From contig JAVFKD010000016.1 of the NCBI GenBank assembly GCA_036429605.1, forward strand, positions 682,001 to 746,000: a DNA stretch of 64,000 bases. The letters run 5' to 3'. Origin of the DNA: Cladobotryum mycophilum. Its lineage: Eukaryota > Ascomycota > Sordariomycetes > Hypocreales > Hypocreaceae. Within the stretch, counting starts at the first letter, position 1, and each line of letters starts with the position of its first letter. Of this stretch, positions 1 to 10,908 are shown one piece after another. The notes beneath the pieces were generated by a model. The model ran no database searches. It saw only the letters and a program-made list of their open reading frames with translations, and was not told the DNA's origin. A program made the position numbers and the translations under genes.

Positions 1-713
1 AAGACGCAGAGGCTCAGGATGATTAGCCAGCGGTAGAACTTGCCAAAATCCATGTATCCAAACAGGCCCAGGACGTAGACCATGGCCGCCGCGACGGCGT
101 AGTGCGGGAGTATTCCGGACAGGACTCCCCTCGACACAAAGTCCTTGATGGTTATGCACTTTTGCCAGGCGACCACCTCGGGCCCGAAGCGCTCGTACGC
201 AAAGCGCTTCGCCGCATCCTGCAGCGTATCGCTCGCGAGCTTCAGGTGGATGAAGTACGAGGCCGAGTCCTGCGCCTCGCCGGTCTTGTCGGGGTGGTGC
301 AGCGCGGCGAGGCGGCGGAACTTGGACTTGACGTCGCGGTCGGTCGCGGAAAAGGGCACGCCCAGGTCCGTGTAGAAGGAGCCCTGGCGGCGCAGATCGT
401 GGTCGGCCTCGTAGATGGTGTAGAGGAGGTAGAGCGTGACGACGAGGATCTGGATGATGCGCCGGTGGGCGTTGAAGCGCGGGGAGCCGGGGGCGGGTTT
501 GGGGTCGCCGGCGCGGATGGTCAAGCCGTAGTAAATGGTCTGGGCCCAGCCAGATACAAACTATATACAAGGTCAGTCAGTACACTTCTTTCTTTCTCTT
601 TTGTATCCTTTATGTTATGTATATTGTAAAGGAGGTGGGGTGGATAGGAAAAGAGGGGGATTGCGCACATTGGGGAGGAAAGCCCAGCCAAAGAGGGACA
701 GGAACTGAGACAT
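1..713 (-). CDS. Membrane-associated DnaJ (Hsp40) protein, 5' part
   Basis: This is the N-terminal part of a minus-strand gene whose 3' end lies beyond base 1. The start ATG at 711-713 opens a 15-codon exon (669-713), and an intron at 561-668 leads to an exon at 1-560. The protein has a hydrophobic N-terminus, a membrane-like stretch (about residues 45-60), then a J domain with the invariant HPD tripeptide inside LHHPDKTG near residue 103. A second hydrophobic segment (AVAAAMVYVLGLFGYM) follows. A J domain with HPD stimulates Hsp70 ATPase. The flanking membrane helices suggest an ER or other endomembrane co-chaperone, as in fungal membrane-associated DnaJ proteins, but the organelle is inferred. 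The splice junction is supported by continuity (FLPN/FVSGWAQTIYYG), although the donor GTGCGC is not the strict consensus. Confidence 0.8.
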
Positions 714-884
714 GGTATGCTAAAGTTGAGCATCGTTTGTTTTTTGTTGATGCTCGGCCAACTCTGACCACGTTGGAGTTGTGAAGCTGGAGCTGGGGTG
801 TCTGAATCCGGTACCACCAATGACGGGGCTGTCTCGGACGGATGCTCCATAGTCAGCCTCAGACAGGTTTCACGCATCCAATAA

Positions 885-963
885 GGCCGTGTGGCTCAAT
901 GGCAGAGCGTCTGACTACGATTAGTACATCAGGAGGTTGCAGGTTCGACCCCTGTCTCGGTCA
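885..963 (+). tRNA. tRNA-Arg(ACG), copy 1, with 7-nt intron
   Basis: The sequence folds as a tRNA, with acceptor strands GGCCGTG and CTCGGTC, a D-arm GGCTCAATGGCAGAGC-like box A, and a T-arm GGTTCGACCCC box B. The anticodon ACG is at 917-919 in the loop CTACGA. Seven extra bases (921-927, TTAGTAC) sit one base after the anticodon, the canonical position for nuclear tRNA introns; removing them leaves 72 nt. A T-run right after the gene (967-971) fits Pol III termination. It is identical to the two other copies at 1068 and 4201 except in the intron. Confidence 0.93.
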
Positions 964-1067
964 ATCTTTTTGCTTTACCTACCTAGTACTTATACTCCGT
1001 ATATCTCCCCACATTCATGTAATCATCTTGTCACTACTCTCTTACGAAGCCATTATTTCAGTCGATT

Positions 1068-1147
1068 GGCCGTGTGGCTCAATGGCAGAGCGTCTGACTA
1101 CGATTTAGTATATCAGGAGGTTGCAGGTTCGACCCCTGTCTCGGTCA
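1068..1147 (+). tRNA. tRNA-Arg(ACG), copy 2, with 8-nt intron
   Basis: This has the same mature sequence as copy 1, which lies 104 bp upstream on the same strand. The anticodon ACG is at 1100-1102, with an 8-nt intron TTTAGTAT at 1104-1111. A downstream T5 tract near 1154 can terminate Pol III. The close spacing suggests a local tandem duplication of the tRNA gene. Confidence 0.93.
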
Positions 1148-1596
1148 CTTCTATTTTTGCTATTCCTGCCAACTCGATCCTATATCTTTTTGTCTGTTGT
1201 TATAAAGGTATCATAATCATTCTTTAGGCTTGATCAATATGTTTAGAGCCTTCACGTATTCGGTCGATCGCTCAAATCCTTGGTTTAGCTTTTAGTTAGT
1301 TGCCCTCAAGAGTAAGATCATTATATGTCGCCGTCTTTTTTTTTTTTTTTTGGATGACAAGCTGTGCTCATAGCTGGCTCGACCCCTGGTCCTGAAGATG
1401 GGCCGCGGCATCTCATTCGTAAAGAAGGCAGTCACCAGCAACTCGCATGGTATTGGTCGTTGCAGTTATTACACACCCGAATTCTTATTATGTATCCGCG
1501 TATCCCCCCAAATACCCCGCCCTGCCAGAGAATGTCTTGAAAACATGGATCTTGGAAACTGCTTGTTAAGCCTTGACTGCGAGCAACGGCATCGAG
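1148..1596. other. Spacer between tRNA copy 2 and the HET gene
   Basis: No coding potential was recognised. It contains a T16 tract at 1336-1351 and presumably the HET promoter. The in-frame reading upstream of 1597 begins with TTG, not ATG. Confidence 0.6.
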
Positions 1597-3990
1597 ATGG
1601 GTATGCGCTGTCAGTACTGCGCTGAACTCTCCATCGAAGTTCTGGTGGATCTAGCCAAGAAAGAGTTCGAAAGCCACTATTTCCCATCTACTGCTTACTA
1701 CCAACACCATGCTTCATTTGCAGACCTTGCTCAGTCCGCCGACGACGGCTGCGATTTGTGTCAGCTTATAGCAGACTCCTTCAAAGGGATGTATTGGGGG
1801 GTGGATATCCAAGTATACAATTCAGTCCCGATAATTGGAAAGGGCTAGACTGCGACATTCAGACTTCTGCGTATGCCGCCGCCATAACACTCGATGTATC
1901 GGATGTCAAGCTCGCAATAGACACACGCTGTGCTTCGTTGGATGATCCGCTGGACAAGGTTCATATGTTTACGAAGCTCATGGTTCAGGTTGGGCCGCCT
2001 TACCCAAGACTGATGGATTCTGAGAGCGACGATGAGAGCGACGATGAGAGTCATGGTGAAGGCTACGATGAGGTTGGTAATGAGACTGACGATGAGAGTG
2101 ACGATGAGAGCGACGATGAGAGCGACGATGAGAGCGACGATGAGAGCGACGGTTATAAATATCCGATTCCATCATTGCCTCTCACTCTGAGTAGTTCTTC
2201 TAGTACGTCAAGACTGTCCATTCATGGCACTTTGAGCTGATTATATGGGAAACACAGAGGTGGCTCTACGAATAGGAAGATTCCGGGTAGGACGCCTTCA
2301 AACTGATCCTGATTTGGGCTCGACAAGGAACTTTGATATGGCAAGGTCTTGGCTTAAGAGTTGCCTACACGATAGTTGTCTGCTCCCCACAACTCCCGAG
2401 CTTCCCACACGAGTCGTTGACATTGGGCCTGTGGACTCACCTATTACCCCACGACTATTCCTATCTCACGGTGAGAAGGCAGACTACATTGCCCTGAGCC
2501 ACTGCTGGGGAGGCATGATACCGGCCTTACTAAAGGCCAAAAGATATGCCGAGTATCAGAATGCCCTTCCCTACGACGAACTGCCTCAAAATTTTCGGGA
2601 TGCTTTCAAAATTGCCAGCGAGCTTGGGATTCGATATGTGTGGATTGATTCGTTGTGCATCATCCAGGATTCAAAGGGCGACTGGGAACAAGAGTCCAAA
2701 AGAATGACTTCGATTTACCGCAATGCTACATTGACCGTCTCCGCCCTTGCCTCAAAGAGCAGTACAGACGGAATCCTGACCAAATATGATGAGCGACTAG
2801 GCTATGTTCCGCAGCCGGTAAATTTGAGAGTCTTCAAGAATCCTGATGTTTTCGACAGGGTTCGAGTAGAGTGGAATCCCCATTGGGAAGACCAGATCTA
2901 CGGTCTCACAATTCCTGGCGCACTCCAGAAGCGAGGATGGGCTCTGCAGGAATACGTCATGTCGCCAAGGAATCTTCTCTTCGGCAGTCGGCAGATGTAC
3001 TGGCGATGTCCAAGCTCTATAAAGTCGGCAGACGAGGTACTGCAAAGCTCCAAACCCATCCACCGCAGTTACCAAACCGCATCACAATTCATATACGCAG
3101 ACCTCCTAGCAAGAAGCTCCAAGTCAAGCCCAGGTATACAAGCTCTTCTAGCAGATTACTATGGTCTAGCATCCTCGTATTCAATGCGGGCGCTTACGTA
3201 TGCTTGCGACAAACTTCCAGCCTTCTCGGCAATTGCTCGGGGCCTTCACTCAGCAATTGGAGGAGAGTACCTCGCGGGAGTTTGGACGTCTGATCTCAAC
3301 TATGGACTTTTGTGGAAGGTCGGCCAGGGGACTGGCATACAAGTCGAAAAGTATCGCGCGCCATCGTGGTCGTGGATGGTTACCAACAAGCCTATTAGGT
3401 TCGCAGGAAGCAGGTTGCATCAAACCACGTATTCCATGCAGTTATTAGATCATACCATTGTCTTAGAAGACACTACCAATCCTTTTGGGGGCATTTTATC
3501 AGGTCAGATTGTTGTCAAAGGTCGTACAAGTCCACTCATACGCAGTGATAAATTCTACGAAGACAGCTCAATTTACAGTACGCTGTGCGGTTTTGTAGTT
3601 TACGACGAAGCAGCTGCACCAGTTCTCGACAATGAGTATCGCTCTTCATCTCTCCTCAGAATAGACGACAAGGACTCCAACCACGTCCTTGTTTCTACGG
3701 AGAGCCGAGTGCGTGAGCAAAACCCCGATTGCTGGGAAGACTCAAATGATGAAGAAGACGCCAGTATCGATCTGAAAATGCCTCCTAAACCAAATTCGGT
3801 GATCCTACTGGTGCAGGCAGGCCAAGGTAAATGGGAACTTGGACTGGCAGCAACGGTCGGTTTAGTGCTGCGCCCAGTCTCTGACGGACGAACAGATAGA
3901 TATGAAAGAATTGGGTACGTTAGGTTTTTGAAGAAGGTAGCGCTGGATTGGTTTGAAACATGGGAGACTCGAACTCTGGTCTTGGTGTGA
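1597..3990 (+). CDS. HET-domain (heterokaryon incompatibility) protein
   Basis: Proposed exons are 1597-1812, 1863-2202 and 2258-3990, giving 762 aa. The HET domain (PF06985 type) is clear: YIALSHCWGG near residue 261, RYVWIDSLCIIQD near 310 and TSIYRNATLTVSALAS near 336, all in the last exon. The N-terminus has paired cysteines (CQYC, CDLC). Both introns are inferred from splice signals and phase: 1813-1862 (GTATAC...TTCAG, 50 nt) and 2203-2257 (GTACGT...ACACAG, 55 nt). A run of six G at 1796-1801 offers an alternative, frame-shift explanation of the first join. HET proteins control non-self recognition and programmed cell death on hyphal fusion; the allorecognition partner is unknown. An acidic DDES repeat lies in exon 2. 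The final exon alone would be read as a 581-aa protein from 2245, which is less likely because it loses the N-terminal region. Confidence 0.8.
2026..2152 (+). repeat. 12-bp coding minisatellite (GAGAGCGACGAT)n
   Basis: Two arrays of GACGATGAGAGC-type units flank a diverged middle part (about 2050-2090). The last five units (about 2088-2150) are nearly perfect, with single C/T changes. In the HET reading frame the repeat encodes Asp-Asp-Glu-Ser tetrapeptides, an acidic, phosphorylatable linker between the N-terminal region and the HET domain. Because the unit is a multiple of three, copy-number change keeps the frame. Confidence 0.85.
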
Positions 3991-4200
3991 TGGAGTCAAT
4001 CATATAAGTCAATGCGAAAGGGTAAACGTCGACAGCACCTAGATGCGGGTTTATTAGCACAGAAGCACCAACCTACGACCGCATATTCTATGTTGAAAAG
4101 AAACATCACTCACGCGGCGTCTCGTAGCGAGCTCAATCTTCTTACAACGGCCGCCAGGTTAGATAACCAAACAACATGAGAAGGGGGGCAAAAAAGAAAA

Positions 4201-4280
4201 TGACCGAGACAGGGGTCGAACCTGCAACCTCCTGATGTACAAAATCGTAGTCAGACGCTCTGCCATTGAGCCACACGGCC
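4201..4280 (-). tRNA. tRNA-Arg(ACG), copy 3, with 8-nt intron
   Basis: On the minus strand this gives the same mature tRNA as the copies at 885 and 1068. The anticodon ACG is the complement of 4246-4248, and an 8-nt intron TTTTGTAC is the complement of 4237-4244. The downstream sequence (complement of 4191-4200) carries T4 and T6 tracts. It lies in inverted orientation on the far side of the HET gene. Confidence 0.93.
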
Positions 4281-5398
4281 AGTCGATCGACAAGCGACCT
4301 GGGGATGGTGTCGTGAGAGCGGCAAGAGCATGAAGAAGGGCAAGGTCAATGACTTGTATCAGTCAACAATAGAAAGGTAGGGATCAGTTAGTGGATGATC
4401 ATGAATTGCTCTCCCCGATCGGCTTATCGAATACTCCGTCACTCGAATTCGTGAATTCCGCCCATTGGTATGGCCTGGAGGATGTGTTAACTGTGGTTGC
4501 TGCACACCACCTGCTGTTCCTCAGGTGCTCGTAATGCAGTTTGTTCATGGAGTGATCCATGGATGGTTAGTTATACTATGACATTCGGAAGACCATGGAG
4601 AGAGACGCAATGAGATGTTAGACATCCGGCGAATTACATATAGTATGAACAAGCAGCCGAACCCCCTTGTTCATGTCGATGACAGTATGACTTGTGATTC
4701 TTTCGGACTTGACTCCAGGAAGAGCAGGTCGAAGTGGACGAATCCATGCATCCATCTGTGAATGGCGGGCTCCAAGCAGCCCGTGGCTGGCTTAGGTGGT
4801 ACGAATGCGCCATAGCGGCATGTTTACGGCAGTTGTAGCACCTAAATGAGCTATGGATTGCAACGCTGGAATAGTGGGCGAAGGCGGGGCATCCCAGCTG
4901 CAGTGATTCATCCACTGATACCCGCGCTGTTCCTGAGGACGCTTCAGCGTGGCCGGCCCCGCCCCTCTCCCCCGCCTTCAACTCCAACACACCATCCAAA
5001 TTGATCCAAGCATCCAAAGCCAACCTCTAAATCGAGCGGGTTGGCGCTACAATGTCGGTGCCAATCAGAGGGCCTGGCCATGCTCACCACGGAGAGCACC
5101 GCTGTAATTGGTGTTGCAAAGCGTCGATCATTGCGCCTGGGAACTTTCCAAAGAGGCTGGTGGTTTGACAGCCCATCTTTGACGCTGAGAAAGCCAATGC
5201 AGTGTGGAAACTGTTATGAGCGTCCCATCCGAGACAAAAGCGAAGAAATACGCCGGGAGACTTACCTCGCTATGGTTAGTCGGTAATTCAGGTGGCTTAA
5301 CATGATGACTTTTATATCCAGCCATTATCCTGTCTTGTCGCGGTGAGGAACCACGTCTTCCAAGATCTGCCCCCTCTTGCTGTTGATATCTCGCCACG
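4281..5398. other. Intergenic, no gene recognised
   Basis: Open stretches of about 80-130 codons exist on both strands, but none shows a recognisable domain or consistent codon use. The last 200 bases are the likely promoter and 5' UTR of the phosphodiesterase gene. Confidence 0.5.
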
Positions 5399-6377
5399 AT
5401 GTGGATCCTGAGGCCTCTTCTTTTTGCTGGAGCGGCCCTTGCGGCTTGCAATGGCCACGATGAACTCTGTAGTCGAAAGTACTCGGACCTCATCAACATT
5501 GGCACCCACAACAGTGCTTTTGCTGGTAAAAGCATTGTAAACAACCAGTACGATCCGATCACGGAACAACTCAATGCGGGCATTCGTTTCCTTCAGGCCC
5601 AAACTCAGGATAAGAATGGCACAATCGAGATGTGCCATACATACTGCTGGGAGCTCGACGCGGGGCCCTTGACCCAGTACCTCCAGCTTGTCTCGGATTG
5701 GGTCAAGGGGCATCCAAACGATGTTGTCACGCTGTTGTTGACAAACATTGATGCTATTGACATTAGCAAGTTTGATGTTGCCTTCCAGCAAGTGGGTTTG
5801 AAAGACCTTGTCTTTCATCCCAAGGGCACCTTGTCCAAGGACCAATGGCCCACCCTGCAACAGCTCATTGACGCCAAAACTCGACTCATTGTCTTTATGG
5901 GTAAACCTCAGCCACATCTGGCACACCTCGGCCCGAATCAAGGCTAATATGGTCGATACAGATTATCACACGGATTCAAGCAAGGCCGACTATATTCTTG
6001 ATGAGTTTGCGTATTTCTGGGAGACTCCATATGGCGTTACCGACTCCAAGTTCCCAACATGTGCTGTCGATAGGCCTCAGAACGGGGACACCAACAAGCT
6101 CATGGGCATCATGAATCACATGCTCAACTACAAGATTGGCGATGTTGTTTTCCCTAACCAAAATGATGCAGCAAAGACGAATTCGCTGGCGTCCATACAG
6201 GCACAGTATGGTCTATGCAATAGTCAGCATGGGACCAAGCCAAATGTTGTTTTGGTAAGCTTTAACCCCCTCTCGGCATAGCTTCTGAGCCTCTTTTTGA
6301 CAAACTTTGCGTAGTTGGACTGGGCTAGCATTGGTGATGCAGGAAAAGCGCAGTTGGTGTTGAATGGGCTATCTTGA
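5399..6377 (+). CDS. Secreted PLC-like phosphodiesterase
   Basis: Exons 5399-5900, 5962-6254 and 6315-6377 give 285 aa. Introns of 61 nt and 60 nt have GTAAAC...TACAG and GTAAGC...CGTAG borders, and both joins restore conserved text (IVFM/DYHTDSSKADYILDEF and NVVL/LDWASIGDAG). The N-terminus MWILRPLLFAGAALAAC is a signal peptide. The fold is that of PI-PLC X-type phosphodiesterases: INIGTHNSAF carries the first catalytic-type histidine, and MCHTYCWELDAG the second conserved region. Fungal members are secreted or surface proteins of unproven substrate, perhaps acting on phosphoinositides or GPI; that is family knowledge, not seen here. Length and cysteine pattern look complete. Confidence 0.87.
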
Positions 6378-6899
6378 TGGCCGGCTGGGCAGCCATAATC
6401 GATGTCATCTTGCCGCAGAATCTTCTGATGAACATGACCTACATGAAGCATTATAATTTGGACGATATCTTCAATATAGGGGACATATATGCCACGTTTG
6501 CTATTACAAACATATTTTTACCTCAGATCTTTCCTGGGCAGAGGTTTAACTTAAGTTCCAGGTTTGGATGTGGTGACGATAAGCATTAACCAAGGGTTTA
6601 AGTTTTTCAGGGGCAATGAAGCTTATGAATAGGTAGGGATATGAACTTTACAGAAAAAAAGATTTTTACGCCAAAAATTCAATAACGAATAAAACCTTTA
6701 TGCCACGTATATTACCACCCCGTCCGCATCTTTTGTCCTATCGCCAACCATCCAACCGCATTTTCCCCCCTTTTTCTTGACAAACAACACATCACATACT
6801 ACTGAGGCCTTGTCGTTTAATAATGACTTTCCCCCTTCTTCACTCGGATTCCGGACTTCAAAATAATCATTTTTTGCGATAATACAGCATAATAGTACC
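6378..6899. other. Intergenic between the phosphodiesterase and F-box genes
   Basis: This AT-rich spacer has no supported gene. It should contain the phosphodiesterase 3' UTR and the promoter of the gene at 6900. Confidence 0.5.
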
Positions 6900-8309
6900 A
6901 TGGAGCAACCACGATCCCAAATCTATTTTCCGCCAGAGATTCTGCTTCTCATCTTCCGCCATCTGGGCCCCGGTAGGAAACCACTTCTTTGCTCTCCGGA
7001 CCTCGAGTTACAGGGGCTCCAAGAGGCTGCGGATGATGGACTCGAGCCCGGTGCCCCTGATACAGGCACCCTGTACTCCCTGTGTCTCGTGTCGAGGAGA
7101 GTCAGGGATCTGGCCCAGCCGTTTCTGTATCGGGAGTTTACCATGGGCGGGAAACATCTCCGCTTTTATTGTTTCTGGGCCATGGCGTATAGGTCGGATC
7201 CTAAATGGAGTGGACGGCTTGTTCAATTTGTGCGGACGTTAATTGAACATCGGGACCTGGCTCGTCTTGTCAAAAGGGTACGCATCTCCGAGGAGATCTT
7301 TGTGCATGCCGGTAGGACAGAGTCTATCCTGGCTGTGCTGAAGCAGGCCGTCACTCATGTCTTCCCGTCCTCGTCATGGACCCCGGAGCGCAGCCAGGAG
7401 ATGTCAGGAACCCAGTCCGAGGGGGAGCATCGCCTGTGGTGTATGCGCAGGACGCTCAGCGACCAGAATTTCCACATGTTTCTGAAAAGCGAGCTGGTGG
7501 CCTGCCTCATCGCCCTGTTGCCCAACCTAGAGCATCTCCGTCTTTGTGATGGTTTCCGGCAGTCATACCTCGAGCATGACGAGATTCCATTTTTCTGGAA
7601 GGCCGCAAAGATGAAGAGCCTTCCTCTTAGAACTCTGGACCTTGGCACCGGGTTGGAACGCATGGTACCCGTCATGAGCATGGCGTTACATCTAGAGACA
7701 CTCAATCTCCACGCCTGCGAATCCATATTCCCCTTCGCAGACGGACCGCGCGTCACCTTTCCCAACTTGAAGACCCTCCTCCTCACGGACAGCATGTTCA
7801 ACCACGATGAGGTCCGGCGGCTCCTTAATTGCTGCACCGGCGGTCTTCATAAATTCGCGTACGAGGTCAATTGGAGGTTCCCCGCCTCCGATATCATGCA
7901 GTCCCTCAGCCGGCACCACAAGACGCTGAAATACCTGCACCTGGACCACTGCAAATCGGCATCCATGCCCAGGCTCACGGGCTTCGAGAAGTGCACCGCC
8001 TTGTCGAGCCTCTTCCTCGGCTCCATGTTCCTGAGCGACATGTTTGCGTCCGATTCGCTCCACGAGATTGCCCTGCCGCCCTTCTTGGAATCCCTCCGCC
8101 TGAGCAGCTACAGCTTCCGCGGCCCGGAGGAAAATACGGCATTGTGCCAGTTTCTCGCGCACCTCTTGGAGGTCAAGACGCTTATGCCGGTCCGGTACCC
8201 GAATCTCAGGTACGTTACTTGCGACAAGAGACGGCTACTGGCTGAGGAGGTGAGCGGTGTCGGTGCAGCGCTCGGTGCGGTGGGTATTACGTTGATAGGC
8301 AAAGGCTAA
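6900..8309 (+). CDS. F-box protein with leucine-rich C-terminal region
   Basis: This single uninterrupted ORF encodes 469 aa. The N-terminus (about residues 8-75) fits a fungal F-box: YFPPEILLLIFRHLG, then LYSLCLVSRRVRDLAQPFLY, which is the typical end of the motif. The remaining 390 residues have irregular leucine-rich segments (LPNLEHLRLCD, LETLNLHACE, LKYLHLDHCK, LESLRLSSYSF) like those of fungal F-box/LRR proteins. By family, it would link a substrate to an SCF ubiquitin ligase through Skp1; the substrate is unknown. No intron is needed, and no frame problem is seen. Confidence 0.78.
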   Translation: MEQPRSQIYFPPEILLLIFRHLGPGRKPLLCSPDLELQGLQEAADDGLEPGAPDTGTLYSLCLVSRRVRDLAQPFLYREFTMGGKHLRFYCFWAMAYRSDPKWSGRLVQFVRTLIEHRDLARLVKRVRISEEIFVHAGRTESILAVLKQAVTHVFPSSSWTPERSQEMSGTQSEGEHRLWCMRRTLSDQNFHMFLKSELVACLIALLPNLEHLRLCDGFRQSYLEHDEIPFFWKAAKMKSLPLRTLDLGTGLERMVPVMSMALHLETLNLHACESIFPFADGPRVTFPNLKTLLLTDSMFNHDEVRRLLNCCTGGLHKFAYEVNWRFPASDIMQSLSRHHKTLKYLHLDHCKSASMPRLTGFEKCTALSSLFLGSMFLSDMFASDSLHEIALPPFLESLRLSSYSFRGPEENTALCQFLAHLLEVKTLMPVRYPNLRYVTCDKRRLLAEEVSGVGAALGAVGITLIGKG

Positions 8310-8532
8310 GTAGCATTCAATATAACATGATCACAAAATTCCAATGGATAAGTTGAATACCTTTTTCTCGAATATCGGGCTTGTAAAGTCATTTCCCACT
8401 TATGGAGATATGGCAGCATGGCTCCAAAGTTCGAGATTTCCATTCAGGGGCTGAGGCTAGGTAACAAGTCGAATAGTCCGAGACTTCAAAAAGGGAGGGG
8501 GGTTGAGAGTACTAACTAAGAAGAACCATGTC

Positions 8533-9667
8533 TCAGAGGATGGGGTAAGTATGGTTGAGGGACTCAAATCTGTTGCTAGCTATATAATGAACTATGATAG
8601 ACGCCAGCATGTCTGAGGCGGAGTTGCGGAGAGGATCGGCAGAGTCAAATGTGAAAGATAGAGCCATTCTATAGTTTATATCCCGATCTCGACATTGTGC
8701 TTGCCATGCCAAAAAGATTCGGTCAGCTATGTCGTGAGCTGCGCTGTATGAACGTCCGTGAATGTAGAGGGTTTCTATGTCAGACGACGTAGCCCATCTC
8801 ATATACTTTGGGCTCTCTAAAACTGGATCAGGCACGTGAGGTAATGGTTCGCGTACACTCAGCTGACAATGTGGTGACGAGCGGGCTAGGAAAACCTTTT
8901 CCAGATGTATACGCTCAGGTCGAGGGATCCAGCCTGCACATAGTTACTTTGTCAGTCAGAGCAGACGAAGTTTGGGAACTTAGCAACGTACACTTAGGCT
9001 TGTAGGATACGCAGTATGATAACGATGGAAAACGCTTTGTCGAGTTATTTCCGATTTCTTCTTGCAATGCTATCTCTGGTGGTACACCGAGCGTTGCCAT
9101 GAAATAGTCAACGGCCCATTCAGAATATTAGCATTATACCAACGTTTACTCTGCTCAAGAATGAGGGGGGTGGGGGTAGGGGAGTCTCACAGGATATATG
9201 CTGCCATGCTTACCCTTGTTTGCATGAAGGCTTATGACTCGACTAGAAAGAGTGATCTTCGAACCAATGAACATCTCGGTGGTCCGTTGGACACAGCGGG
9301 CGAGGTAGCGGATAGATGTTGAGTTCAGGCGGGATGACACTTTATCTTTTTTTTAGAGGAGAGAAACTCGAGGAGCCTGCTTTCAATTACCTGAGTATCT
9401 GAGCTGCGTTGCGGGCAGCCCGAGAATATCTTGAGGCGTAATGATTAGAAACAGCGGCAAAGCAAACTTTCACAAATTGTAGCAATCGGGACTTACAATC
9501 CAGGCAATGTTGGTGAAGATGTCAGAATACTCGGTTTCTGGCTCCCCTGCAGGCGAAACCGCCTCATCGTTTGCCATCAAGATTAGTTGCACGATACGCT
9601 TCCTAGAGGTGAGAAGACTAGGATAATACCATTTTGAGTACCAACGCACCGAGATCATAGGCAACAA
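8533..9667 (-). pseudogene. Decayed STAND/NACHT-like gene fragments
   Basis: Minus-strand pieces look protein coding and can be partly spliced. The 3' piece (8533-8933) reads GWIPRPERIHLEKVF, then ETLYIHGRSYSAAHDIADR, then LSFTFDSADPLRNSASDML and a TGA stop. This resembles the start of the NACHT domain of fungal STAND proteins, but without a normal P-loop lysine. A good intron (8934-8991, GTACGT...GTGCAG) joins it to ...SYCVSYKPK. Further upstream, pieces near 9155-9340 and 9495-9667 (DIFTNIAWI before a GTAAGT donor) cannot be joined without stops. I see no complete reading frame, so I call it a relic; a multi-exon gene with sequencing errors is the alternative. Confidence 0.4.
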
Positions 9668-10908
9668 ACGTGACGGCTCGCGGCTGTTTCTTCTGCTTCA
9701 GACACATGAAAAAAAGTAACTGGTCGAGGATGCACTCACCCGCTCACCGGCCGTCCGTAAAGCTGCCAGTCCTTGCAGAAGACGGATCGCCTATCACTCC
9801 AAAGACATGTACGTCAGATCTCCCACCAGTAAACTAGCGGCTTCAACTCCTCCTCTCCGTTTTCACGGAATTAGTTAGGCTCTCGAAGTCGTGGATGTCT
9901 TCATCTAGACTTGTGGCTGTGACGTGCACCACGCTGTGCAAGATACCGTTAGTAAGTATTCTAATGCTGTATGGCGCAAAGAAACTATATCATGTGTGTG
10001 GGGAGCAAGAAAATCACCTACTCTATGGCGGGGTGTCAGCTGTTGCTTTCCTCCCCTGCAGGTATGTGTTGTTTCTTGGTGAGCCACGTATGTGGCTCTG
10101 CTTGCTTGACCCCATCATCAACCCTCGAGCCCGTCTCCCCCGACTCAGCGTCCTTGTATTCTGATGTGTTATCTATCGAAGCTGTTGGAGGGCTTAGTGG
10201 CTTCTTTTGTGCGCAAGGGAACAATTCCAGTTCTGAACAAGTGGTGTAAAGGTGATATTCAGAGAGAAACAGGTTGTGATCCAGACACGTAATCAACAGG
10301 AAAGTTTCATACCTGAGTTTTGAGAGTCTGTCGAACAGTAGAGTATTAATACTATCTTTCCGGTTTGCCTTTGAAAGGCAAGGGGACACAGAAGCTAGGA
10401 CCATTGTAAGCTTCAGGGGACACAATTCAGAGAGAGTATCTCAAATTCACTCTTCAAGGCTTTACAGAGAACAAAGCAATCTCAATGGCCTGTCTTGTAG
10501 AAAGGAACGGGTCACGGCTATCCACTCAAGATCTGCGATGGAATGGCCAGTTGCTCTGTCCGTGCACAGCCTTCTTTTCCTTTGTATATACACGGCTCTA
10601 AACGAGGTTGGCAGCGATGGGCACCTACCCTGTCTAGCTTTCGTACATACAATACTACATATAGTCGAGCCGTTTGCGGTTGAAAGAATGCTGAGCGCTT
10701 TGTTCATGCGCCTCTTCAACTCTTTGTAATCCCTTTAACGCACACCATTCAGAGCTCCGCCAAGGATCCCCAAAGTGCACGGTCTGTTCGCGAGATCATT
10801 TGATCCTGATGTCTTGGAGTATACTAAAAACACCAACTGGTTTCGTTGAAAAGAATACTTGGTTATAATCAGAGGATGCCTTTGCGTAGCAAACTTAACA
10901 TGCCATAA
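9668..10908. other. Intergenic or degenerate sequence
   Basis: Short open segments on the minus strand (10036-10425, 10462-10719) do not join through plausible splice sites and match nothing I recognise. They may be further remnants of the upstream end of the STAND-like relic. Confidence 0.35.

Noticed and set aside
102..629. A plus-strand frame of 175 codons at the left edge
   Set aside because: It is antisense to the DnaJ gene, whose HPD motif and membrane segments are clear on the minus strand.
1978..2175. A minus-strand His/Arg/Ser repeat protein
   Set aside because: It is the complement of the DDES minisatellite in the HET gene.
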